A stretch of 43,585 nt of DNA from an uncultured SAR86 cluster bacterium (GTDB lineage Bacteria; Pseudomonadota; Gammaproteobacteria; Magnimaribacterales; D2472): assembly GCA_902514105.1 (NCBI GenBank), contig CABXPU010000008.1, positions 1-43,585 on the forward strand, written 5' to 3'. Positions 29,753 to 39,701 of this stretch are shown here, in pieces (positions within the stretch are counted from its first letter, which is position 1; every line of letters begins with the position of its first letter). The notes under the pieces were generated by a model that worked only from the letters and a program-made list of their open reading frames with translations, ran no database searches and was not told where the DNA came from. Made by a program: the position numbers and the translations under genes.

Positions 29753-29788
29753 AAAAGAGAGTTATTAAATTTAATAACTCTTTTTTTT
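29753..29788 (+). terminator. Rho-independent terminator after FecA-like gene
   Basis: AGAGTTATTAAATTTAATAACTCT perfect inverted repeat followed by T8. Confidence 0.85.
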
Positions 29789-29857
29789 GGAAGTTTTTTG
29801 AAGACATAATAGGTATAAAATAATTCTTTAATAAAGTACAATTAGCGACTTATTTGT

Positions 29858-29933
29858 GGGGCTATAGCTCAGCTGGGAGAGCACCTGCTTTGCAAGCAGG
29901 GGGTCCGCGGTTCGATCCCGCGTAGCTCCACCA
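29858..29933 (+). tRNA. tRNA-Ala(TGC)
   Basis: 76 nt cloverleaf GGGGCTATAGCTCAGCTGGGAGAGCACCTGCTTTGCAAGCAGGGGGTCCGCGGTTCGATCCCGCGTAGCTCCACCA; encoded CCA. Confidence 0.97.
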
Positions 29934-30035
29934 TTCCTTTTTTTAATCCACAAAAATAAACTCATGTATTTACAAAATGAGTTAAATCTATATAGTTGCT
30001 CGTCCAAAATAAAAAATAAATAGGAAAGAGATAAT

Positions 30036-30779
30036 ATGAATACAGAAAAAGCTTACAAAAATTTAGATTTTTTAACCAGTAAAGATGCGCGTAGCTTAAG
30101 GATTCTAGCAGAATACCTTCACCCAAAAGCCCAATTTGAACAAGAAAAAGTCAGTAATACAATTGTAATTTTTGGATCTGCAAGAGCACCATCCCCAGAA
30201 GAATTAAACAATAGAGAAGGTTTTGATGAAGGAAGAGAAAAAGATCAGAAGCTAGCTAAATACTATGATGCTACAAGAATGCTTTCAAAAAAATTGACAG
30301 AATGGTCTATGGACAAAGACAAGGACGAGCAAAAATATGTTATTTGCTCAGGCGGTGGTCCAGGGATAATGATTGCTGCTAATAGAGGAGCAAGAGAAGC
30401 CAATGGTAAAACAGCATCATTAAGAATTTCATTGCCTTTTGAAAGTGCCCCAAACCCTTATGTGAATGAAGAGTTAGATTTTGAATTTCATTATTTTTTC
30501 ACTAGAAAATTTTGGTTTTCTTATCTTGCGAAAGCATTGGTTATTATGCCTGGAGGGTTCGGAACTTTAGATGAATTCTTTGAGGTTTTAACATTAATAC
30601 AAACAGGCAAAATTAAGAAAAATCTTCCTATTGTTTTATTTGGAAAAGAATACTGGAGTAAATTAATCAATTTTGAAACCTTGGTTGAATTTGGAACAAT
30701 TAATAAAGAAGACCTAGACCTTTTCTTTATTGCTGATAGTGTTGAAGAGGCCTTTAATTACATTACATCAAGCATATAA
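30036..30779 (+). CDS. LOG family protein (lysine decarboxylase-like fold)
   Basis: 'CSGGGPGIMIAANRGA' and 'MPGGFGTLDEFFEVLTLIQTGK' motifs. Confidence 0.92.
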   Translation: MNTEKAYKNLDFLTSKDARSLRILAEYLHPKAQFEQEKVSNTIVIFGSARAPSPEELNNREGFDEGREKDQKLAKYYDATRMLSKKLTEWSMDKDKDEQKYVICSGGGPGIMIAANRGAREANGKTASLRISLPFESAPNPYVNEELDFEFHYFFTRKFWFSYLAKALVIMPGGFGTLDEFFEVLTLIQTGKIKKNLPIVLFGKEYWSKLINFETLVEFGTINKEDLDLFFIADSVEEAFNYITSSI

Positions 30780-30906
30780 TATATTTATGGATATTAAGTT
30801 ATCTAATGACTTAAAGCTTCTTCTGCCATCACTATGAACACTACCGTATATATATTCATACTTGAGATTTTCTATGTTTTGACTATTCTTCAAGGACATA
30901 GTCTAA

Positions 30907-30958
30907 TCTCCTGAAGTAGGGGACCAGTTGGTTCCAGTTTTGAACCAATAGCTCCACC
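30907..30958 (+). pseudogene. tRNA-like 3' half ending TAGCTCCACCA
   Basis: TCTCC-TGAAGTA-GGGGA possible anticodon-like arm; TTGGTTC-CAGTTTT-GAACCAA 7-bp stem/7-nt loop; then TAGCTCCACCA, identical to the tRNA-Ala acceptor end. No 5' half found. Confidence 0.5.
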
Positions 30959-31021
30959 ATTTAAATAATGATCCAATAAAAAACAACCTTATTTCAGTGT
31001 AAAAAATACCGATGATTTCTT

Positions 31022-31210
31022 TTGAAATATGGCTATCCATTTAACCGAAATTACTACATGATTTTAAATGTAGCTGCTGGTGGAATTTACGATAATTACT
31101 GGATAGATAAAGGAACTTTTTGTAATGATAAAGAATGTTCAAACATGAAAAATCCTGATAACCATAGGCTTCTAGTAGATTGGATAGAGTACGAAAAATT
31201 AGATAAATAG
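31022..31210 (+). pseudogene. C-terminal relic of a GH16-like beta-glucanase
   Basis: 'YPFNRNYYMILNVAAGG....LLVDWIEYEKL' resembles the GH16 C-terminal 'PFxxPFYLILNLAVGG...MxVDYVRVY'; in-frame stop at 31013-31015 and no N-terminal catalytic part. Confidence 0.65.
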
Positions 31211-31294
31211 AATTTTTAACTCTATATATTAATTACTCAGCACACCTTATTTATATTAGAATAACGATATATTTAAATTAATAATAAAATCATT

Positions 31295-31570
31295 ATGGTC
31301 GAACTAATAAAAAGAAAATTTATTTTAATTAACGCTCCTGTTGAGAGATTTTTTAAAGATAATTCTGGAACTATATTAAGAACGATTATCTATACTATAG
31401 GGCATTTCTTTATTGCAGCTGCATGCGTAATGTATTTTACGGGCGCTTCTTTTGTTGTTGGTATGACCGATGCAATAGTTGAACCTCTTATAAATGGAGT
31501 TTGGTATTTCATTTTAGATAAGTTTTGGGCAAGCAGGATGTCTAAAGAAGATACTAGAGCGGCAGTTTAA
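31295..31570 (+). CDS. DUF2061-like small membrane protein
   Basis: 'RTIIYTIGHFFIAAACVMYFTG...DAIVEPLINGVWYFILDKFW'. Confidence 0.75.
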   Translation: MVELIKRKFILINAPVERFFKDNSGTILRTIIYTIGHFFIAAACVMYFTGASFVVGMTDAIVEPLINGVWYFILDKFWASRMSKEDTRAAV

Positions 31571-31829
31571 ATATAACTTTTCCTAATATATCTTTCTTAT
31601 CATAAGAATGGCTGGAGGCAGCTGATTCATAAGATAAATTATCCCCAAATATATTAATAGAATTTTCTTTTATACTTCTAACTCTTTTTATTATTTTTCC
31701 GTGATCTTTGCTATTAACTATAACAACATCATTTAATTTTATAGGTAGATATTTTATACACAGAACATAATCATTTGGCCTAAAGTTAGGCAGCATACTG
31801 ATGCCAGATACTTTATATAACCTAAGCAG
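31554..31829 (-). CDS. sodX: SodX-like nickel-superoxide dismutase maturation protease (S26-like), non-ATG start
   Basis: 'VSGISMLPNFRPNDYVL' Ser motif and 'KIIKRVRSI' Lys motif. The Ser codon lies upstream of the ORF-track ATG (31796); the open frame extends to a CTG at 31829 before a stop. Confidence 0.75.
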   Translation of the reverse strand: MLRLYKVSGISMLPNFRPNDYVLCIKYLPIKLNDVVIVNSKDHGKIIKRVRSIKENSINIFGDNLSYESAASSHSYDKKDILGKVIFKLPL

Positions 31830-32295
31830 ACTTTAAAACCGGAACTACGATTTCAAGGTTTGGAGCATAAGAAGAAATCTTCTTTTCAGTTTCTATCTCT
31901 TTAGTAGCCCAAAACATTTCTGCGAATTGATTAATCTTATCAAGAAGACTCAAAGCATCTTCCCTATGAAGACCTTGTTTACATTTAGATCCATCAATCA
32001 TAATAGAGTGAACTAACTCATGAACCCCTAGATGTTTTTCTATTTGAGGCTCTTTAAAATAATCTCCCCAGATAATAGTTACTTCATTTTTAGCTATAAC
32101 TACATGCTCTTCTTTTTGTTGAACAAGCCTAGTAAATTTAGCCAAATTATCTTTATCACTAGGAACTGAATCAGGTATTTCATTGATTAAATCCATAAAC
32201 CTTATAATGCTTAAAGCTGCATACTGTGCTGCGCCTGGATCATAGACACCACAAGGAATATCGCAGTGGGCTTTAACTTCTTCAATTGTAAACAT
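31822..32295 (-). CDS. sodN: Nickel superoxide dismutase
   Basis: Short leader MFTIEEVKA then the Ni-hook 'HCDIPCGVYDP'; helical remainder with 'HELVHSIMIDGSKCKQGLH'. Confidence 0.95.
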   Translation of the reverse strand: MFTIEEVKAHCDIPCGVYDPGAAQYAALSIIRFMDLINEIPDSVPSDKDNLAKFTRLVQQKEEHVVIAKNEVTIIWGDYFKEPQIEKHLGVHELVHSIMIDGSKCKQGLHREDALSLLDKINQFAEMFWATKEIETEKKISSYAPNLEIVVPVLKSA

Positions 32296-32296
32296 A

Positions 32297-32470
32297 TTAA
32301 TTTTCCTCCTTTGCTGATTTTAGATTCCATAAAATATAGGCAGACATAATCATTAATATTCCAAATATACCATCAGCATGTAGATGCAATGCTTCATAAA
32401 CTTTCGATCCATGAGCGCTCACATCAATTGAAATTATTATTAAAAAAAGTACAGATGTTATTTTTTTCAT
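32297..32470 (-). CDS. 57-aa exported/membrane protein with His residues, directly upstream of sodN
   Basis: Reverse-strand MKKITSVLFLIIISIDVSAHGSKVYEALHLHADGIFGILMIMSAYILWNLKSAKEEN*; signal peptide plus TM; its 3' end carries the AAAGGAGG SD for sodN, stop 1 bp before the sodN ATG. Absent from the ORF track. Confidence 0.75.
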   Translation of the reverse strand: MKKITSVLFLIIISIDVSAHGSKVYEALHLHADGIFGILMIMSAYILWNLKSAKEEN

Positions 32471-32616
32471 TAATTTTTCCTATTTTAAACTTATAAATTA
32501 TTATCTTTTAGTTTATATTTATTATCAATAAAGTTTATACAAAAATTAATAAAGATTTCATTTAGTTTTAATGTAAAATCTCATTAATCTCATTTTTAAA
32601 AGCTAATTTATTATAG

Positions 32617-34767
<2,151 letters not shown>

Positions 34768-34774
34768 AGAAACT

Positions 34775-35233
34775 TTGAGACAACTAAAGATAATTAACAT
34801 TCTTTTTGTATCTATTGCATTAAGCGCTTGTATCTCAAACACAATAATAGACGAGTCGAGCAAAGATAATTATTTTAATGTAATTAACACACCTATTTAT
34901 GTATCCAAAGCTGCAAATATAACGCAGGAAGTATTTGAAGATGAATTGTCTAATTGCATTTCGTCCTCAAAAAACAAAGTTAATATCTCAACCAAAGTTG
35001 GAATAGGAACTGGAGCAATTATATTAGCTAACGGTTTATACGGAATAGCAACAGCAACAGGATTTCTTGCTCCAATAGTGGTACTGGGGGGCTCTGTATT
35101 GGCTCTTGTTGGTGGCGGCGCAATTTGGGCAACTCAAGCTACCGGAGAGAATAGAAAATATTTAAATATAGAAAACTGTCTAGAAAAAGAAGGTCACGAT
35201 GTCATCTTTTATGTTGAAAAAAGTAGTAAATGA
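34775..35233 (+). CDS. Small lipoprotein with glycine-zipper-like TM, unknown
   Basis: TTG start; lipobox 'SIALSAC'; 'GTGAIILANGLYGIATATG...GGSVLALVGGGAIW'. Confidence 0.55.
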   Translation: MRQLKIINILFVSIALSACISNTIIDESSKDNYFNVINTPIYVSKAANITQEVFEDELSNCISSSKNKVNISTKVGIGTGAIILANGLYGIATATGFLAPIVVLGGSVLALVGGGAIWATQATGENRKYLNIENCLEKEGHDVIFYVEKSSK

Positions 35234-35385
35234 TAATAATTATTATTTACGCACTCGAAGGTTAATCTTTTAGAGAAACTTTGCTCTGACTACTTATAGG
35301 AGGTCATCAAAACACACTTTTAAGGCTCTATTTGATAAGGGAAACTCTATACCTTAAACATATAACCTTCGAGTCCTCAATAAAA

Positions 35386-37533
35386 TTATCGTACAATCAT
35401 CATTTCATCAATTAACCTAGTATCTTTCTCATAGACTTCTAAGGCCCAAAGTAAGTATCTAGAGTCAACGTGAATAGTTCTTGTTTGAGGTATGAATTTA
35501 TAATCAGAAATAATGGTTTCTAACATTCCGTCAAATGCTAAACCAACAAACTCACCTCTAGTATTAATAGTAGATGATCCTGAATTTCCATTGGTTATGT
35601 CTAAATTAGAAATGTAATTAACCGGAACACTCCCAATATCACTAAATGAATAACTTCCATACTCCTTATCGGTAATTAACTTAAGTTGCTTTGTATCAAC
35701 TTCAAAAGGTGAAACACCTGTATTTTTTTGAGCAATACCTTCAAGGGTTGTGAAAGGCTTGTAATAAACGCCATCTTTTAGCTCAACCCCCATTACATTT
35801 CCAAAAGTAACGCGTAAAGTTCCATTTGCATCTGGATATATATCCTTACCTTGAGATTTATAAAATCTTCTTAATGATTTAATAAATATAGATATATTTT
35901 TTTGTTGTAAGCTTGAACGAGCCTTATTTTTTTTCTCACGTTCCATACCCTCATCAAAAACATTTCTAGCAAAAATAATGAATGGATCTGTTGACTCATT
36001 TAGCTCATCAATAGAAGCATCCAATAATTCAACTCTCTTTGATACCTCAAGAAGATCTGATGGGTAATCATACATTCCATCTACTACAGATATAGTCTCT
36101 TCATATGAATTATCGAGTTTTAATAATTCGCTATATATTTTATGCCTGTCACTGCTGTTAACATCTCTGTATTTGTTCAATCTGAATAAAAAGATGCCTT
36201 TATCAACCTCTGGATCAAATCTATATTCCATTCCCCTCATTCTATTAACTAATCTTTCATAATCTCTTTCCTGATAGCCTGGTTCTCTATCTCCGTTAGG
36301 CTTCGTCTTTTCATATGCATGCCTATATATTGTTGATGCAGTTCCAATCAGCGTAGAACCTCCATAATAAGTATTGTTAAGACTTTCACTATTTTGCTCA
36401 TTTGAAATTTTTAGAAGAGCATCTAAAGCACTTTTTTCTTCAGCTGATCCACTTGAATCTAGAAAATCTATGAATTTGTTCCAATTTTGTTTTTCTTGTT
36501 TAAGCAAATTAAAGTTTTTTGCACCCTCAACTTGACCAGATATTTTTTTATAGTAATTTTCATATCCACTTATGCTACCTCTATACTTAAGAGCTTTGGC
36601 TTCATCATCTTTGGTTAGATCACGCATCAGATCTATACCTGACCTTAAGAACTCCACATAGTTTTCGAAACCGAATTGAACGTCAAATCTAATTTTTGGG
36701 TATGGAAGTAGTCTATTAGTTCTTCCTGGATATCCAGCAACCATAACAAAGTCACTTTCTTTAACACCGCTTTTAGATACCTTTAGAAAATTTCTAGATT
36801 TATATGGGACATTCTCTTTAGAAAATTCTTTGCTTTCATTTTGAGGGCTAACATAGGCTCTTAATAAGGCAAAATCACCCGTGTGTCTTGGATACATCCA
36901 ATTATCAATTTCTCCTCCAAATTCCCCTATTGACTGAGGCGGCGCATAAACCAAACGAACATCTTTAATTATCAATTTTTTTATTAATTGATAGGTTTCT
37001 CCGCTATAGAAACTTCTAACTTCACATTGATATTCTTCACTAGTCTCACAATTTTTTATTAGATTTTTTCTATTATTTTGAATCATCTGATATCTTTCAT
37101 TTTCGGAAGAAGATTCACTTGTTCCTTTTAAAACTTTAGAAGTTACATCAGTACTTTCTTGAGTAATATAAACTCTGGCACCAGGAGCGGACGGAGCTTC
37201 TTCCTCTATACTTCTGGCAATAAAACCTGTTTTAAACAAATCTTTTTCCATCCTTCTAGTATTAAACTGAAGATATGAGCCTTCAACACAATGGTAATTG
37301 GTTGCTATAAGGCCTGAGTCTGAAATAAAAGCAGCAGAGCAGCCACCAAGACTTACTATTGCATTAAGAGGGTGCTCAAATAAATTACTAAATTTCCTTA
37401 TGTTGCCCCTAAATCCAGCAGCCCTTATATCTTTTTCAATATTAGGAAGCTGATGCGGCTCCCACATTCCTTCGTCGGCATTAAGCTGAATTGATGGTAG
37501 TAATAGAGCGATAAAAAAAGTTAATCTAATCAT
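35386..37533 (-). CDS. S46 family peptidase (DPP7/DPP11-like)
   Basis: 'GGCSAAFISDSGLIATNYHC', 'GEIDNWMYPRHTGDFALLRAY', 'NGNSGSSTINTRGEFVGLAFDG'. Confidence 0.95.
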   Translation of the reverse strand: MIRLTFFIALLLPSIQLNADEGMWEPHQLPNIEKDIRAAGFRGNIRKFSNLFEHPLNAIVSLGGCSAAFISDSGLIATNYHCVEGSYLQFNTRRMEKDLFKTGFIARSIEEEAPSAPGARVYITQESTDVTSKVLKGTSESSSENERYQMIQNNRKNLIKNCETSEEYQCEVRSFYSGETYQLIKKLIIKDVRLVYAPPQSIGEFGGEIDNWMYPRHTGDFALLRAYVSPQNESKEFSKENVPYKSRNFLKVSKSGVKESDFVMVAGYPGRTNRLLPYPKIRFDVQFGFENYVEFLRSGIDLMRDLTKDDEAKALKYRGSISGYENYYKKISGQVEGAKNFNLLKQEKQNWNKFIDFLDSSGSAEEKSALDALLKISNEQNSESLNNTYYGGSTLIGTASTIYRHAYEKTKPNGDREPGYQERDYERLVNRMRGMEYRFDPEVDKGIFLFRLNKYRDVNSSDRHKIYSELLKLDNSYEETISVVDGMYDYPSDLLEVSKRVELLDASIDELNESTDPFIIFARNVFDEGMEREKKNKARSSLQQKNISIFIKSLRRFYKSQGKDIYPDANGTLRVTFGNVMGVELKDGVYYKPFTTLEGIAQKNTGVSPFEVDTKQLKLITDKEYGSYSFSDIGSVPVNYISNLDITNGNSGSSTINTRGEFVGLAFDGMLETIISDYKFIPQTRTIHVDSRYLLWALEVYEKDTRLIDEMMIVR

Positions 37534-37555
37534 AATTTTTCCTTTAATTTGTTTG

Positions 37556-38809
37556 TTAATTTATAGAACCTTTGAAGCTATATTTTTGGATAGGAATACT
37601 TATTCCTATGTATAGAATATTTACAAGTGAGTGAATTAATATAAGTTGAGTTGCAAGTAAGTTTAAATTAACTAGGCCACCAAAATATATAGCAAGAATA
37701 AGGATAGAAGAGACACCAAGTTGAATGTTAAAGCTATTTTCTTTATTTTGAAGAATGTAAGAGGTTAGCAGAACACCTAGGATAAAAATTAAACCAAAAA
37801 TTGCAGTTTCTTGATATGTTTGACTAGCTAATGTAACAGTTATAGATCCGGCTATTATTATTGTTGAGAAGATTTGAATAATTCCAAATATTTTTTGCTG
37901 CTTATTTAAAGGCGGGCTATATTTTTGTTTAAACAAAGCTGGATCTGGATTTGGATTATTATCAATTACATCTTCAGGTCGCCAGCTTGTAGATGAATAC
38001 CATATTTTAATTTTATTACTTATTTTTTTTGTATGAATGGTATCTTGAACCATTTGATAAAATACTTGGAAATTTGCCCAAATAGGATTCCAGCTATTTA
38101 GTGGCTTTACTGTCCCATACACCGGCTCAATATCAGGGCGTTCAGGAATATAGGTTCCAAATATTCTATCCCAGATAATAAATACACCACCATAGTTAGC
38201 ATCTATATATTCTTCATTCTTTGCATGATGAACACTATGGTTCATGGGCGTAATAAAAATCTTTTCTAGGATGCCTAAATGGCCTATATGTTTAGTATGA
38301 ACCCAAAACTGATATACAAGATTAACTCCAGCAACTGTAACAAAAACCCCTCCTGGAACGCCTATCATTATCATTGGTAGATAAAAAATCCATTTCCATA
38401 ACCAGCCAGTGCTGGTTTGTCGTAAAGCTGTTGAAAGGTTAAATTCTTCACCATGATGATGAACGCTATGGGTAGCCCATAAAACTTTTATTTCATGATG
38501 CATTCGATGCATCCAGTAATAAGAAAGATCATATAAAAGAAAAGCAATTATCCAAGTTACAGGGCTGTCAATTGGCAATAATTCAAGATTTAAATAAGAC
38601 CCGGCATAGACAAAAACAGCTCCTTGAAAACCAATATTTAACATTGGAGGAAACCTGCTAATTAAACCAAGACCTATGCTGGTAAAAGTATCGCTGAGTT
38701 TGTAATTATTTTTACCTACCTTTAGGCCATAAAGGAATTCAATTAGTATCAGTAAAAAGAATACTGGTACTGCTAAAGTAATGATTATAGATTTGTCGGT
38801 AAGTATCAT
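37556..38809 (-). CDS. Sterol desaturase/fatty acid hydroxylase family protein
   Basis: His boxes 'HRMHHE', 'HSVHHHGE', 'HSVHHAKN'; multi-TM. Confidence 0.93.
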   Translation of the reverse strand: MILTDKSIIITLAVPVFFLLILIEFLYGLKVGKNNYKLSDTFTSIGLGLISRFPPMLNIGFQGAVFVYAGSYLNLELLPIDSPVTWIIAFLLYDLSYYWMHRMHHEIKVLWATHSVHHHGEEFNLSTALRQTSTGWLWKWIFYLPMIMIGVPGGVFVTVAGVNLVYQFWVHTKHIGHLGILEKIFITPMNHSVHHAKNEEYIDANYGGVFIIWDRIFGTYIPERPDIEPVYGTVKPLNSWNPIWANFQVFYQMVQDTIHTKKISNKIKIWYSSTSWRPEDVIDNNPNPDPALFKQKYSPPLNKQQKIFGIIQIFSTIIIAGSITVTLASQTYQETAIFGLIFILGVLLTSYILQNKENSFNIQLGVSSILILAIYFGGLVNLNLLATQLILIHSLVNILYIGISIPIQKYSFKGSIN

Positions 38810-38850
38810 TTTTTATTATTTCCCTTGTCAGATTATAAATTAAAATACTT

Positions 38851-39681
38851 TTAATTTTCTAGAATAGATAAAACACCTAAAGCATTAGCATAAGCTCCAT
38901 CTTTATTATATTCACCTGAAACTCCAGCCAGTTTTAATCTTTCGTCTATGCCTTTTTTAACTTCGCTTAGCATGTGAGTTCTCCCAATAAAATAAGCTTT
39001 GTCTAAACCTACCATCAGGGCATTAAGGTAAGTTACTGTTCCAATAACTTCTCCAACCATATTGCATAATGCCGCAGAAACATTTTCTATAGTGTCTTCA
39101 GAGGTATTTTTTGCTTTTGCAAAATTAGCAGCAGTAATCTCAGGGCTTAATTTACCTATTTCATTAACAGTATCCCCAAGGATAATATCTAAAGATTTTC
39201 TATTACCTTTCAATGCAAACTCGTTTATCTCTATTCCATCAATATTCTTAAAAAGCAGACCTGATAAACCTTCAAGCATTCCGCCGCCAACAGCAATTCC
39301 GCCCAGATAACTTGCTTCGTTTCCATGAAGGTAAACACAAGCAGTACCAGTCCCAGCACTTACAATAAGAGCTGATTCATCTTTAATATTATGAATATAC
39401 TTAGCTCCTTCACCTATAGCTTCTATTTCATTAATTTTTACAACAGGAGTATCCATTATTGAATCAGGAAGCTCTGCGGATTTACCTCCAGTAACCCCTA
39501 TAGAATGAATCTTTTTTACATCAAGATTAATTTTTCTTATAAACTCCAAGACAACTTCTTCATTTAGCTGTTTGTCCTTATTTCTTTCGCTAAATAGTGA
39601 AGGGAAAGTGTGATAATGAATTTCATCATCTTTAACCACAAGGTCTGTATTAGTGATACCAAAATCAAAGGCTAGAATCAT
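38851..39681 (-). CDS. Type II pantothenate kinase-like / ASKHA kinase
   Basis: 'AFDFGITNTDLVV', 'SAGTGTACVYLHG...YLGGIAVGGGMLEGLSGLLF' as in type II PanK/Fumble-like proteins. Confidence 0.75.
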   Translation of the reverse strand: MILAFDFGITNTDLVVKDDEIHYHTFPSLFSERNKDKQLNEEVVLEFIRKINLDVKKIHSIGVTGGKSAELPDSIMDTPVVKINEIEAIGEGAKYIHNIKDESALIVSAGTGTACVYLHGNEASYLGGIAVGGGMLEGLSGLLFKNIDGIEINEFALKGNRKSLDIILGDTVNEIGKLSPEITAANFAKAKNTSEDTIENVSAALCNMVGEVIGTVTYLNALMVGLDKAYFIGRTHMLSEVKKGIDERLKLAGVSGEYNKDGAYANALGVLSILEN

Positions 39682-39701
39682 TTTATATCTTAATTAATTG
39701 T

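Noticed and set aside
29958-29984. AAACTCAT...ATGAGTT hairpin between tRNA-Ala and LOG gene
   Set aside because: 7-bp AT-rich stem with 11-nt loop and no T-tract; weak, could be chance.
30835-30915. 26-codon hydrophobic ORF MNTTVYIFILEIFYVLTILQGHSLIS between LOG gene and tRNA-like end
   Set aside because: Considered as a type I toxin-like peptide, but too short and lacks an antitoxin RNA signature or RBS; chance ORF likely.
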